A DNA stretch of 43,734 bases, taken from NCBI GenBank assembly GCA_009377665.1, contig WHTO01000007.1, forward strand, positions 1 to 43,734, written 5' to 3'. A program made the position numbers and the translations under genes. Shown piece by piece: positions 29,722 to 41,017 of the stretch (position 1 is its first letter; each line of letters begins with the position of its first letter). Below the pieces are notes generated by a model that saw nothing but the letters and a program-made list of their open reading frames with translations, ran no database searches and was not told the origin of the DNA. The stretch is from Dehalococcoidia bacterium. Its GTDB lineage: Bacteria > Chloroflexota > Dehalococcoidia > WHTO01.

Positions 29722-30715
29722 GCCGCAGCCCACGATCGCGCTCGACACCATGGGCGGCGACCACGGACCGGAACCGATTGCGATGGGAGGCATCGAGGCC
29801 GCGCGTCGCTTTGGGATTCGCGTAACGCTCGTCGGCCCGCACAGCCAGCTCACCCACTTCGTCGATGTCGCGGGCGGGGCGCCGCCAACCCTCTCAATCG
29901 TCGCCGCCGAGGAATGGATAGCGATGGACGAAGAGCCGGTCCAGGCCGCGCGCCGCAAGAAGGAGGCCTCGATCAACGTGGGGCTGGGCCTCGTTCGTTC
30001 GGGCGAGGCCGACGCCTTCGTTTCGGCCGGCAGCACGGGGGCCGTGATGGCGGCCTCCCTGTTCTCGCTCGGGCGCCTGCGCGGCTGCGACCGTCCCGCC
30101 ATCGCCGCCTTCCTGCCCCATCGCCAGGGCGGCGTCCTCCTGATTGACGTCGGCGCCAACGTCGAGTGCCGGCCTCAGCACCTGTTGCAGTTCGCGCACA
30201 TGGGCTCCGCCTACCTCGAGCGGGTAATGGGCCGCAAGGAGCCGCGCGTCGGGCTGCTCAGCGTGGGGGAAGAATCGACGAAGGGCACCGACACGGTGCA
30301 GGAAGCGCATCGCCTGCTCACGCGCTCGCCGCTCAACTTCATCGGCAACGTCGAGGGTAAGGACCTCCCCAGCGGGATGGTCGACGTTGTGGTCACCGAT
30401 GGCTTCACCGGCAACGTCGTGCTCAAGGCGGCCGAGGGCATCGCCGGCTACGTCGTCTCGGAGCTGAAGCACTCCCTTAAGTCACGCCTCGACTACAAGC
30501 TGGCGGGCAAGTACCTGGCGCCCGGGTTGCGCAAGGCCTGGCGCAGCCTCGACTACACGGCTTACGGCGGGGCCCCGCTGCTTGGCGTCAACGGGATCGT
30601 CATCATCTGCCACGGGCGCAGCTCAGCGACGGCGATCACGCGCGCGGTGGAGGTCGCGGGAGACGCCGCCTCGCGGGGGCTGCTCACGCACGTTCAGGAG
30701 ACGCTGCGGAGCTAG
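29714..30715 (+). CDS. plsX: Phosphate acyltransferase PlsX
   Basis: IALDTMGGDHGPEPIAMGGIEAARRF, SAGSTGAVMAASLF, DVGANVECRPQHLLQFAHMGSAY, VTDGFTGNVVLKAAEG; GTG start overlaps previous stop. Confidence 0.96.
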   Translation: MIKPQPTIALDTMGGDHGPEPIAMGGIEAARRFGIRVTLVGPHSQLTHFVDVAGGAPPTLSIVAAEEWIAMDEEPVQAARRKKEASINVGLGLVRSGEADAFVSAGSTGAVMAASLFSLGRLRGCDRPAIAAFLPHRQGGVLLIDVGANVECRPQHLLQFAHMGSAYLERVMGRKEPRVGLLSVGEESTKGTDTVQEAHRLLTRSPLNFIGNVEGKDLPSGMVDVVVTDGFTGNVVLKAAEGIAGYVVSELKHSLKSRLDYKLAGKYLAPGLRKAWRSLDYTAYGGAPLLGVNGIVIICHGRSSATAITRAVEVAGDAASRGLLTHVQETLRS

Positions 30716-31019
30716 GGACGTCGCCGCGGATGTCCTCGGCAGCCGGGATCGTCGTGAACCGCATCAACGAGCGCATGGCCTTCTCGAGCGCCTGGATCGA
30801 CTCCTCGTCGCAGTCGATGCCCCCGAGCACGCAGTCGTGAATGTGGCGGTCGACCACGAGCATCCCGACCTGCTCCAGGGCGCTGCGGATCGCCATCACC
30901 TGCGTGATGACTTCTTCGCACTCGCGATCGCTCTCGAGCATCCGGCGCAGACCGCCCATCTGCCCCTCTATCCTGTTAAGACGGTTGGTCAGTCCTTCCG
31001 TATTCAAGCTCCTTGACAT
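30684..31019 (-). CDS. CsoR/RcnR/FrmR-family transcriptional repressor
   Basis: LTNRLNRIEGQMGGLRRMLESDRECEEVITQVMAIRSALEQVGMLVVDRHIHDCVLGG; Cys...His-x3-Cys pattern. Confidence 0.92.
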   Translation of the reverse strand: MSRSLNTEGLTNRLNRIEGQMGGLRRMLESDRECEEVITQVMAIRSALEQVGMLVVDRHIHDCVLGGIDCDEESIQALEKAMRSLMRFTTIPAAEDIRGDVPSSAASPERA

Positions 31020-31042
31020 ACCCTATAGGGGTATATTACGAT
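31013..31042 (+). promoter_or_regulatory. Promoter TTGACA-N18-TACGAT with overlapping CsoR-type palindrome ATACCCTATAGGGGTAT (31018-31034)
   Basis: G/C-tract dyad between the divergent CsoR-family gene and thioredoxin. Confidence 0.75.
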
Positions 31043-31094
31043 TTAATCAGTGGAATGGCAAGCCCCGCCCAGCGGGAGCCGCATAGGAGGAAGA

Positions 31095-31421
31095 ATGGCC
31101 AAGCCGGTTGAAGTAACAGACAACGATTTTGAAACCCAGGTGCTGGAGGCGCAGGGGCCGGTTCTCGTAGATTTCTGGGCGCCCTGGTGTGGGCCCTGCC
31201 GCATGGTGGCCCCCATCGTCGAGGAGCTCGCTGGTGAGTACGACGGCAAGGTGACCTTCGCCAAGGTCAACACCGACAACAACCCCAACACCGCGGTGAA
31301 GTACGGGATCCGCAGCATCCCCACTCTTCTCCTCTTCAAGGACGGCGAGGCCGTCGACCAGGTCATCGGCTTCCGGCCGAAGGAAGACCTCAAAAAGAGG
31401 CTCGACTCGGCCCTGAGCTGA
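31095..31421 (+). CDS. trxA: Thioredoxin
   Basis: DNDFETQVLEAQGPVLVDFWAPWCGPCRMVAPIVEELA...YGIRSIPTLLLFKDGE; aggagg 8 nt upstream of ATG. Confidence 0.97.
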   Translation: MAKPVEVTDNDFETQVLEAQGPVLVDFWAPWCGPCRMVAPIVEELAGEYDGKVTFAKVNTDNNPNTAVKYGIRSIPTLLLFKDGEAVDQVIGFRPKEDLKKRLDSALS

Positions 31422-31447
31422 GGCAAGCGGGCAAGGCAAAAGTAACC

Positions 31448-31473
31448 GGGAGGGGCTCTGCAGAGCCCCTCCC
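31448..31473 (+). terminator. Perfect 26-nt palindrome between trxA and trxB (terminator or attenuator)
   Basis: gggaggggctctg/cagagcccctccc, 13-bp arms without spacer. Confidence 0.6.
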
Positions 31474-31494
31474 CCTGTGCGAAGGTTGAGGGTA

Positions 31495-32427
31495 ATGGCG
31501 GAAGAGTACGACATCGCAATAATCGGCGGCGGCCCCGCCGGCATGTCGGCGGGGCTTTATGCCGCGCGCGGTCAGCGCTCGACCATACTCTTCGAGCGCG
31601 GGGTGATCGGCGGCCAGATCGCACTGACCGAGGCCGTCGAAAACTACCCTGGCTTCCCCGACGGCGTCAACGGCTTCGACCTGGCGCAGAACATGCTGAA
31701 GCAGGCCGAGAAGTACGGCCAGCAGACCAAGTACTCAGCCGCGACCGAGGTCAAACCCGTCGGCGAGAAGTTCGAGGTCACCGCGTCCGACGGCGATGTC
31801 CTCACCGCCAAGACCGTGATCATCACCGCCGGCGCCGACTACAACCGTCTCGGCATCCCCGGCGAAGACCGGCTGATCGGCCGCGGCGTGTCCTACTGCG
31901 CGACCTGCGACGCGGCTTTCTTCCGCGACATGGAGGTCGCGGTGGTCGGCGGGGGCGACGCCGCGATGGACGAGGGCCTCTACACGACCAAGTACGCCTC
32001 GAAGTCAACGGTCATCCACCGTCGCGACCAGTTGCGGGCTTCGGCGATCCTCCAGGAGCGCGCGTTTGCCAACGCTAAGATGGACTTCGTCTGGGACACC
32101 GTCGTTGATGAGGTGCTTGGCGAGGAACAGGTCGAGGGCGTTAAGGTCCGCGATCTCAAGACCGGAAAGGTCTCGACGATGGACGTCTCGGCCATCTTCG
32201 TCTTCATCGGCCAGACGCCCAACACCGACTTCGTCAAGGACCTCGTCGAGCGCGACCCGATGGGGCACATCCTCGTCAACGAGTGGATGGAAACCGGCGT
32301 GCCCGGACTCTATGCGGCCGGTGACGCCCGGCAGAACGCGGCCCGCCAGGTCGCCAGCTCGGTGGGCGACGGCGTTACAGCCGCGATCAGGGCTGAACAC
32401 TACCTCTCGGACCGCTACAAAGATTAG
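31495..32427 (+). CDS. trxB: Thioredoxin-disulfide reductase
   Basis: YDIAIIGGGPAGMSAGLYAARGQ, GVSYCATCDAAFFRD, VAVVGGGDAAMDEGLYTTKYA, GLYAAGDAR. Confidence 0.97.
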   Translation: MAEEYDIAIIGGGPAGMSAGLYAARGQRSTILFERGVIGGQIALTEAVENYPGFPDGVNGFDLAQNMLKQAEKYGQQTKYSAATEVKPVGEKFEVTASDGDVLTAKTVIITAGADYNRLGIPGEDRLIGRGVSYCATCDAAFFRDMEVAVVGGGDAAMDEGLYTTKYASKSTVIHRRDQLRASAILQERAFANAKMDFVWDTVVDEVLGEEQVEGVKVRDLKTGKVSTMDVSAIFVFIGQTPNTDFVKDLVERDPMGHILVNEWMETGVPGLYAAGDARQNAARQVASSVGDGVTAAIRAEHYLSDRYKD

Positions 32428-32658
32428 GTGGCTACTGACAGGCCGAACGGCCCCGACCTGGACGAACCAAACCCGTCGGCCGCCTACGAGCGGCGCGGCA
32501 TGCTTATCGGCATCTGCGTTGCTGTCGTCGTTGGTTCGATACTCTGGCTGACCGACGCCGTCAGGCCGCTGGGCGCCTCCGTGCTAGGCATCCTGCTTGG
32601 CATTGCCGTGGCGATGACCTACCAGCGCGTGCTCCCCCGCCTCGATAAGAACAAATAA
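32428..32658 (+). CDS. Small membrane protein, two predicted hydrophobic segments
   Basis: 76 aa, GTG directly after trxB stop; MLIGICVAVVVGSILWL and ASVLGILLGIAVAMTY. Confidence 0.6.
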   Translation: MATDRPNGPDLDEPNPSAAYERRGMLIGICVAVVVGSILWLTDAVRPLGASVLGILLGIAVAMTYQRVLPRLDKNK

Positions 32659-32732
32659 ACCCGCTTCGGTCCCGTGCGCTGCGAGCGGCCGGGAGGGGCG
32701 TATCCCAACGCGTCACCCTACACGGGGCAGAT

Positions 32733-34259
32733 CTAGCCGCCGACGCGGCTGTTGTAGTCCTCGATAGCCTCGTTCGCTTCGGCGGCCGCCGCGGCCAGCG
32801 CATCCTCGGGCGACGCGCCCTCGAGGAACATCGCCTCCATCGCGCTGACCACGGCCTCGCGCACCTCTATGTAGGCACCCATGACGGGACCCGAGCTTGC
32901 CACGTTGGTCACTCCATCCAGGAGTTGGTCATAGGCAACCCGGAAGTGCGGCCGTTCGGCCCACAGCGCCTCTACTTCGGGGAGGTCGGCTGCCGATACC
33001 CGGATCGGGATGTAGCCGGTCCCGACGTGCCACGTGGCCTGGCTCTGCGGTTCGCCGAGGAACTTGGCCAGCTCCCAGGCCGCCTCCTGCTCGGCCGGCG
33101 TCGAGCGATTGCTGATCCAGAGCGCCGAGCCGCTGACGAGGATGCCGCCCTCGCCCGGCAACGACGGCATCGGGCCGACGCCCGGTTCGATGTCGGGGAA
33201 CTGCCCGGTCTCCAGGATGTCGAAGACCGACCCGAGGGACGCCGACGTGGCCAGCGCCATGCCAGCCTGGCCCGCACCGACGGCGAGGAGCTGATCCGCG
33301 TTGCTGGGGTTGCGCCCAACGTCGAGGGCCAACCCGTCCTGCACCATCCCGCCCAGCCAGGAAAATATCTCGAGGCCCGTCTCGCTCTCGATCAGGACCT
33401 CGGTCGCCCGGCCGTCGCGGCCGTTGGCGCTGTTCGCGAAGTCGACGCCGGCCAGCGCGAAAAGCTGCTCTATGTACCCTGCCTGCGTGTCGAGCGACAT
33501 ACCGTATTCGGCAGCGCCCGAATCGACGATCGCCTGCGCTGCCTGCCGCAGCTCATCAAGCGTTAGTGGGGGCGAATCCGGGTCGAGGCCCGCCGCCTCA
33601 AAATCGTTCCGGTTGTACAGGAGCACCGGATTCGAGATGCTGAACGGCATCGGCCAGATCTGGTCCTCGACGGTGAAGTAGGCGAGGACGCGCTCGGCGT
33701 AGTCCGAGAGGTCGTAGTCCTCGGCGTCGATGCACTCCTGCACCGGAAGCGCGCTCTGGCTGTCGATCATCAGGCGCAGCGTTGTCTCCTCGAGCTGGAC
33801 GATGTCGGGCAGATCGCCGCCGCTGCGCAGCGCTGTCAGGTACTTGTCGATCGTCTCGTTGTACGTGCCCTGGAAGATCAGTTCGACCTCCACCCGGTCC
33901 TGCGCCGCGTTGAACTCGCCGACGAGCTCCGAAAGCGTCTCCTCGTTGGAGGCAGTCATGGCGTGCCAGAACGTGATGCTCACCGGCTCACCGGCCTCGT
34001 CGAGCGCGCCGATGGGGCAGGCGGACTCCGCCTGGTTGTCCTGGCCCTCGTCCTCATCGCCCTCCTCCGGCTCGGTCGATTCAGGGCTTGCATCATCCTG
34101 CGGGGTGGGATCCTGGGCGCCCTCGACGGCGGTGGCGCCGTTTTCGTCATCGTCGTCATCGTCTCCGCCGCAGGCGAGGATTCCGAGGGCGGCGACGGCA
34201 GCCAGCCCCAGGCAGATCAGGTTTTTCGGCTTCACGGTCGTTGCATCTCCCAGGCTCAT
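32733..34259 (-). CDS. Extracellular solute-binding lipoprotein of a carbohydrate-type ABC transporter
   Basis: Lipobox GILACGG; VSITFWHAMTASNEETLSELVGEFNAAQDRVEVELIFQGTYNETIDKYLTALRSGGDLPDIVQLEE; UgpB-like. Confidence 0.92.
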   Translation of the reverse strand: MSLGDATTVKPKNLICLGLAAVAALGILACGGDDDDDDENGATAVEGAQDPTPQDDASPESTEPEEGDEDEGQDNQAESACPIGALDEAGEPVSITFWHAMTASNEETLSELVGEFNAAQDRVEVELIFQGTYNETIDKYLTALRSGGDLPDIVQLEETTLRLMIDSQSALPVQECIDAEDYDLSDYAERVLAYFTVEDQIWPMPFSISNPVLLYNRNDFEAAGLDPDSPPLTLDELRQAAQAIVDSGAAEYGMSLDTQAGYIEQLFALAGVDFANSANGRDGRATEVLIESETGLEIFSWLGGMVQDGLALDVGRNPSNADQLLAVGAGQAGMALATSASLGSVFDILETGQFPDIEPGVGPMPSLPGEGGILVSGSALWISNRSTPAEQEAAWELAKFLGEPQSQATWHVGTGYIPIRVSAADLPEVEALWAERPHFRVAYDQLLDGVTNVASSGPVMGAYIEVREAVVSAMEAMFLEGASPEDALAAAAAEANEAIEDYNSRVGG

Positions 34260-34263
34260 TGCT

Positions 34264-35121
34264 TCAGCCCTTCACGGCGCCGGCCGTGAGTCCTCGGATC
34301 AGGTACCTCTGGAAGAGTACCAACAGCGCGAACGTAGGAATGGCGGCGATGACCGTGCCGGCCATCGCAATGTTCAGGCGGTCGACGTTCTCGGAGGCCA
34401 GCGCTTTGAGTCCGATCTGGACGGTACGGTACGAAGCGTCGTTTGTGATCAGCAGCGGCCAGAGGTACTGGTTCCAGGCCAGCAGGAAGGAGAACACGGC
34501 CAGCGCCGCGATCATGGGAGCAACCAGTGGCACAGCGACCCGCGCCATGAACCCGAGCTCGCCATAGCCGTCGACGGCCGCGCTGTCACGCAGGTCGGCG
34601 GGCAGGGTTAGAAAGGCCTGACGCAGCATGAAGGTGCCGAACGCGGTCGCCAGGAAGGGCACCGTCAGCCCCTGGTAGGAGTCCAGCCAGCCGAGCGACT
34701 GCACGGTTTCGAAGTTGGGGATGATCGTCACCTCCCACGGCACCATCAGCGTCGCGAGGAATGCCACGAACAGGAAGCTGCGCGCGGGAAAGCGCAGGAA
34801 GGCGAAGGCATAGGCGGCCATCACCGAGGTGATCACCTGCCCGGCCGTGATGATCCCGGCGGCCACGAAGCTATTGACGAGGTAGCGGCCCAGCGAGCCG
34901 TCTTCGAACGCGCGCCGGTAGTTGTCCCACTGCGGGTCCGTCACGTACAGGTCGGGAGGATAGGACAGGACGTTCTCGCGCAACGAGTTAACAACGGCCA
35001 TGTAGATCGGGAACAGGACCACGATCGCCGCCACGACGAGGAGCGCGTAGCGCAGCGCGACACCCCAGCCCGCCATCGCCGTCCGACGACGCCGGGCCGC
35101 CACGCCCACGCTAGCGGCCAT
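34264..35121 (-). CDS. Carbohydrate-type ABC transporter permease (MalG/UgpE-like)
   Basis: 285 aa; MVPWEVTIIPNFETVQSLGWLDSYQGLTVPFLATAFGTFMLRQAFLTLPADLRDSAAVDGYGELGFMARVAVPL. Confidence 0.94.
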   Translation of the reverse strand: MAASVGVAARRRRTAMAGWGVALRYALLVVAAIVVLFPIYMAVVNSLRENVLSYPPDLYVTDPQWDNYRRAFEDGSLGRYLVNSFVAAGIITAGQVITSVMAAYAFAFLRFPARSFLFVAFLATLMVPWEVTIIPNFETVQSLGWLDSYQGLTVPFLATAFGTFMLRQAFLTLPADLRDSAAVDGYGELGFMARVAVPLVAPMIAALAVFSFLLAWNQYLWPLLITNDASYRTVQIGLKALASENVDRLNIAMAGTVIAAIPTFALLVLFQRYLIRGLTAGAVKG

Positions 35122-36048
35122 AGAACACCCTGCGCTCGAGGAAACGGAACTGCAGCAGCGTGAGGGCCAGCACGATCAGGAAGAGCACGACAGCCTGCGC
35201 GGCGGCAACGCCCTCGTTGAAGTTGCGGAAGCCTTCGGTGTAAATCGAGTAGACGATAACGTTTGTGCTATCAAGCGGCCCGCCCTGCGTCAGGATGTCG
35301 ATCTGGCCGAACGACTGGAAGGCGAAGATCACCAGCACGAGGAAAGCGAAGAAGATCGTGGGCGACAGCAGCGGCAGCGTGACGCCGAAGAACCGCGAGA
35401 CGCTGCCGGCGCCGTCGATCTTCGCGCTCTCGTGCAGCTCCTCGGGGATGGCCTGCAGTCCCGCGAGCATGACGATGAAGGTGAACCCCAGGTTCAGCCA
35501 GACTGTCGTCAGGGACACCGCCAGCAAAGCCCAGTCCGGGTCGTTGAGCCACGCCACCGGCTCCGCCCCCGCCTCGCGCAGTCCGTAGTTGATGATGCCG
35601 ATGCTGGGGTTGAGCAGCGTCAGCCAGATCACCGCGGCAACCGACACCGACGACGCGATGGTCGAGGAGAAGATCGTCCTGAAGACGACGATCCCGCGCA
35701 GCTTCTGGTGCGCCAGGAGGGCGAGCAGCAGCCCCAGCACGAGTCCCGTCGGCACGGTGTAGAGCGCGAAGAGGCCCGTCGTCCACAGGCTCTCGCGGAA
35801 CTCGCTGGAAGCCAGGACGTCGCGGTACTGGTCGAAACCCACGTGCTGCTGGCTCAGACCGAACGGGTCGCTCCGGTAGAGTCCCAGGTAAAAGGTCTTG
35901 ACCAGCGGGTAGAAGACGAAGACCGCGAAGACCGCGATCGACGGCGCCAGGAGCAACAGGGCAAACAGCGTCTCGCGCACGCCGCGGCGCCCCGCGCCGG
36001 GCGCCCGCCTCCGACTGCCACCGGCCAGGACGCCTGGAGCAACCGCCA

Positions 36049-36049
<1 letters not shown>
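35111..36049 (-). CDS. Carbohydrate-type ABC transporter permease (MalF/UgpA-like)
   Basis: 312 aa; LQAIPEELHESAKIDGAGSVSRFFGVTLPLLSPTIFFAFLVLVI EAA motif. Confidence 0.94.
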
Positions 36050-37125
<1,076 letters not shown>

Positions 37126-37230
37126 CGATCCCTCGCCGCCCTAACTTGCCCCAAGTGTTGAGCATCGGGGGTCGGACGGCTAGACCGCACTCCCGCGCGT
37201 CGACCGATGCTGCCCGACTAGGATCGACCC

Positions 37231-37872
37231 ATGGCTGTCGAGCAGAGCACAGCCGCCGCCTTCATTCCCCCGGGAGCCGGCCTCGACGAATTGCGGGAGG
37301 CCGCCGCCGGCTGCACAGCCTGCGACCTGCACCTGCTGGGGACGCAGACCGTCTTCGGCCAGGGCGCCCGCGAGTCGCGGGTCCTTATGGTGGGCGAGCA
37401 GCCCGGTGACCAGGAGGACCGCGAGGGCCAGCCCTTCGTTGGCCCCGCCGGCAAGCTGCTCGATCGCGCCCTGGTCGAGGCCGGGATCGACCGCACGAAG
37501 GTGTACGTGACCAACGCCGTGAAGCACTTTAAGTGGACGGGCAAGGGTCAGCGGCGCATACACGCAACGCCCAACGCCAGGGAAATCAGGGCCTGCCGGC
37601 CCTGGCTGGATAACGAGATCGAGGTGGTCAAGCCGGAGGTGCTGGTAGCTCTGGGGGCGACAGCGGCGAAGACCCTCCTCGGCGCGGACTTCCGCGTCAC
37701 GCTGCACCGCGGCGAGCTGCTGGACTCACCCCTCGCGCCGTACACGATGGCGACGGTCCACCCGTCATCGATCCTGCGGGCCCGCAGCGAGGACGAGCGG
37801 GAGCAACAGATGGAGCGCTTCGTGGCTGACCTCAGCCGAGTCGCCGAGGTTAGCGAACAGGTCGGGCGTTAG
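37231..37872 (+). CDS. UdgX-like uracil-DNA binding glycosylase (family 4-related)
   Basis: MVGEQPGDQEDREGQPFVGPAGKLLDRAL, VTNAVKHFKW, GQRRIHATPNAREIRACRPWL, ATVHPSSILR. Confidence 0.93.
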   Translation: MAVEQSTAAAFIPPGAGLDELREAAAGCTACDLHLLGTQTVFGQGARESRVLMVGEQPGDQEDREGQPFVGPAGKLLDRALVEAGIDRTKVYVTNAVKHFKWTGKGQRRIHATPNAREIRACRPWLDNEIEVVKPEVLVALGATAAKTLLGADFRVTLHRGELLDSPLAPYTMATVHPSSILRARSEDEREQQMERFVADLSRVAEVSEQVGR

Positions 37873-37972
37873 CAGGCGCAGCGAAGGCGTCGATTGGCGC
37901 TTCGGTACGCCAAAACCCAAACTATTACTTGCTTCCGTTGAATTGTGAGACCACCGCTAGAAGGGGCCCGGG

Positions 37973-39301
<1,329 letters not shown>

Positions 39302-39313
39302 CCCTGGGTGAGT

Positions 39314-39335
39314 CCAGAGAGGGGCGCCTCTCTGG
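39314..39335 (+). terminator. Hairpin downstream of citrate synthase
   Basis: ccagagagg-ggcg-cctctctgg, 9-bp arms, 12 nt after stop. Confidence 0.6.
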
Positions 39336-39404
39336 TGGGGTTCCAAAAGGGTGTCCCCTTTGACCTTCACTTTCATTCCGTGGGCCGGGGATGGATGGCT
39401 TGTC

Positions 39405-40061
39405 CTATCTGGCGGTAAAGCGGTAGCCGACGTTGCGCACGGTCTCGATGAAGGCCCGCCCGCCGGTCTCGATCTTGCTGCGGATGCGCCGGATATGGAC
39501 GTCGACCGTCCTGGCGCCGCCGTAGTAGTCGTAACCCCACACGCGGTTGAGCAGCGCCTCCCGCGTGAAGACCTTGCCGTCGTTCGTGGCCAGGAACTTC
39601 AGCAGCTCGTATTCCTTGAACGTGAGGTCCAGCGGATCACCGGCGACCGTCACCTTGTAGTTCGCAACGTCGATCAGGAGCTCGCCGCGGCGCAAACCGT
39701 CGGCCTGGACGTGCCCCTGGTAGCGGATCAGCAAAAGCCTGACACGGGCGACTAACTCCTGCTCGCCGAAGGGCTCGACGATGATGTCGCTCGCCCTCTC
39801 GAGGACTGGCGACGAAACGTTGCCCTCGTCGACGGCCACGAGCAGAGGGGGCCTGGGCTCACCGAGGGGTTTGAGCATGGCCTGGATGTCGATGTCGTTC
39901 GGCCGGTTATCAACCACGATCAGCGCGCTGCCTGAAGCAGCGGCTGTCACTGCTTCCGACTCGCCGGCCACGCCCGGCAGGACATCGTAGCCCGCGCGCT
40001 CAAGCAGGCCGGGAAGTTCGCTGGGCGATGCCCCGGAAGACACATAGGCGATACGCTCCAT
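39405..40061 (-). CDS. OmpR-type winged-helix regulator with atypical receiver domain (GlnR-like)
   Basis: C-terminus LTFKEYELLKFLATNDGKVFTREALLNRVWGYDYYGGARTVDVHIRRIRSKIE...TVRNVGYRF; N-terminus IAYVSSGAS lacks the usual DD acidic pair. Confidence 0.85.
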   Translation of the reverse strand: MERIAYVSSGASPSELPGLLERAGYDVLPGVAGESEAVTAAASGSALIVVDNRPNDIDIQAMLKPLGEPRPPLLVAVDEGNVSSPVLERASDIIVEPFGEQELVARVRLLLIRYQGHVQADGLRRGELLIDVANYKVTVAGDPLDLTFKEYELLKFLATNDGKVFTREALLNRVWGYDYYGGARTVDVHIRRIRSKIETGGRAFIETVRNVGYRFTAR

Positions 40062-40135
40062 TGCGCAAAATATAGCAACCCGGCTGCCGCCAGGGGCCGC
40101 CCTGCGTTAATAGCTTGTTTCGACCTGGTCCCGGC

Positions 40136-41008
40136 CTAGCCGTCTCCCTCGCAGCGGGCTAGGGCCGCGCGCGCCTCCGAGCTCCGCGCTCCGCCGTCGG
40201 CGGGTTCTATCTCCATCAGGAGTCCGGCATCACCTTCTGCGGCGGCAGAGAAGGCATCGAGATAGAGCGTGTGCAGATCGAGGCAGTTGCCTGGCGGCTC
40301 CAGGCCTTCGAGTACATCGAGCGCCGTCTCGAACAACTCGAGGCAGCTCTGCGACGAGCTCTCCTCGTAGAAGCACGTCGGTACCCCGGCGCGCAGCGCC
40401 TCGACTGAGCGTTCGGCGGTAACGAGGTAAATCGGGCGGTCGAAGGAGGGACCGGGCTCGCCATCGCGGTCGTCAAGGTCGGCGGGTCCGGGTTGAGCGT
40501 CGTTGTCCTCCACGGTGTCAAAGATCTCGTCGAGATCGAAGTCGGCGACCAGGTCCTCGCAGGTGTCGGAGAAAAGGGCAATGCTCAGGATGATGATCGG
40601 CAGGAGGAGGCCGACGAAGCCGGTGCACCCACCGCTTCCGCTCCCCCCTCTCCTCTGCCGGGGCTGTTGCGGGGGCTCGGTTGGGACGCCTGGCTCCTCG
40701 CCGCGCTCCAGGTCGAGGTCGCGATCCGCCCGGAAAGTCCGGCCGTAAGTGGGCTCGGCGTCTTTGCCGTGGCCCCGCCCGAGATCCCGGTCGGCATCCC
40801 ACGGCTTGTCGCTGCGCCAATCGTCTGGCAAGAAGCTCCCTCCCCTGCAATCACAACGAGGATATGGCGACGCGCCGTCAAGGGGGGAACCGTCCTCTAA
40901 AAAGCGCCACCCGGCCCGACGCGGTGCACGTGGCCGGCCGACCCTTCTCATCCGGTTCGCCGACGCCCGGACCGATCCGCTGGACTCCGTAGCGGGTCGA
41001 GAGCACAA
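40136..41008 (-). CDS. Hypothetical membrane protein; start uncertain
   Basis: Pro/Arg/Asp-rich N-terminus, one hydrophobic segment FVGLLLPIIILSIALF, Cys-containing C-terminal domain. Confidence 0.55.
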   Translation of the reverse strand: MCSRPATESSGSVRASANRMRRVGRPRAPRRAGWRFLEDGSPLDGASPYPRCDCRGGSFLPDDWRSDKPWDADRDLGRGHGKDAEPTYGRTFRADRDLDLERGEEPGVPTEPPQQPRQRRGGSGSGGCTGFVGLLLPIIILSIALFSDTCEDLVADFDLDEIFDTVEDNDAQPGPADLDDRDGEPGPSFDRPIYLVTAERSVEALRAGVPTCFYEESSSQSCLELFETALDVLEGLEPPGNCLDLHTLYLDAFSAAAEGDAGLLMEIEPADGGARSSEARAALARCEGDG

Positions 41009-41017
41009 TCAAGGGCG

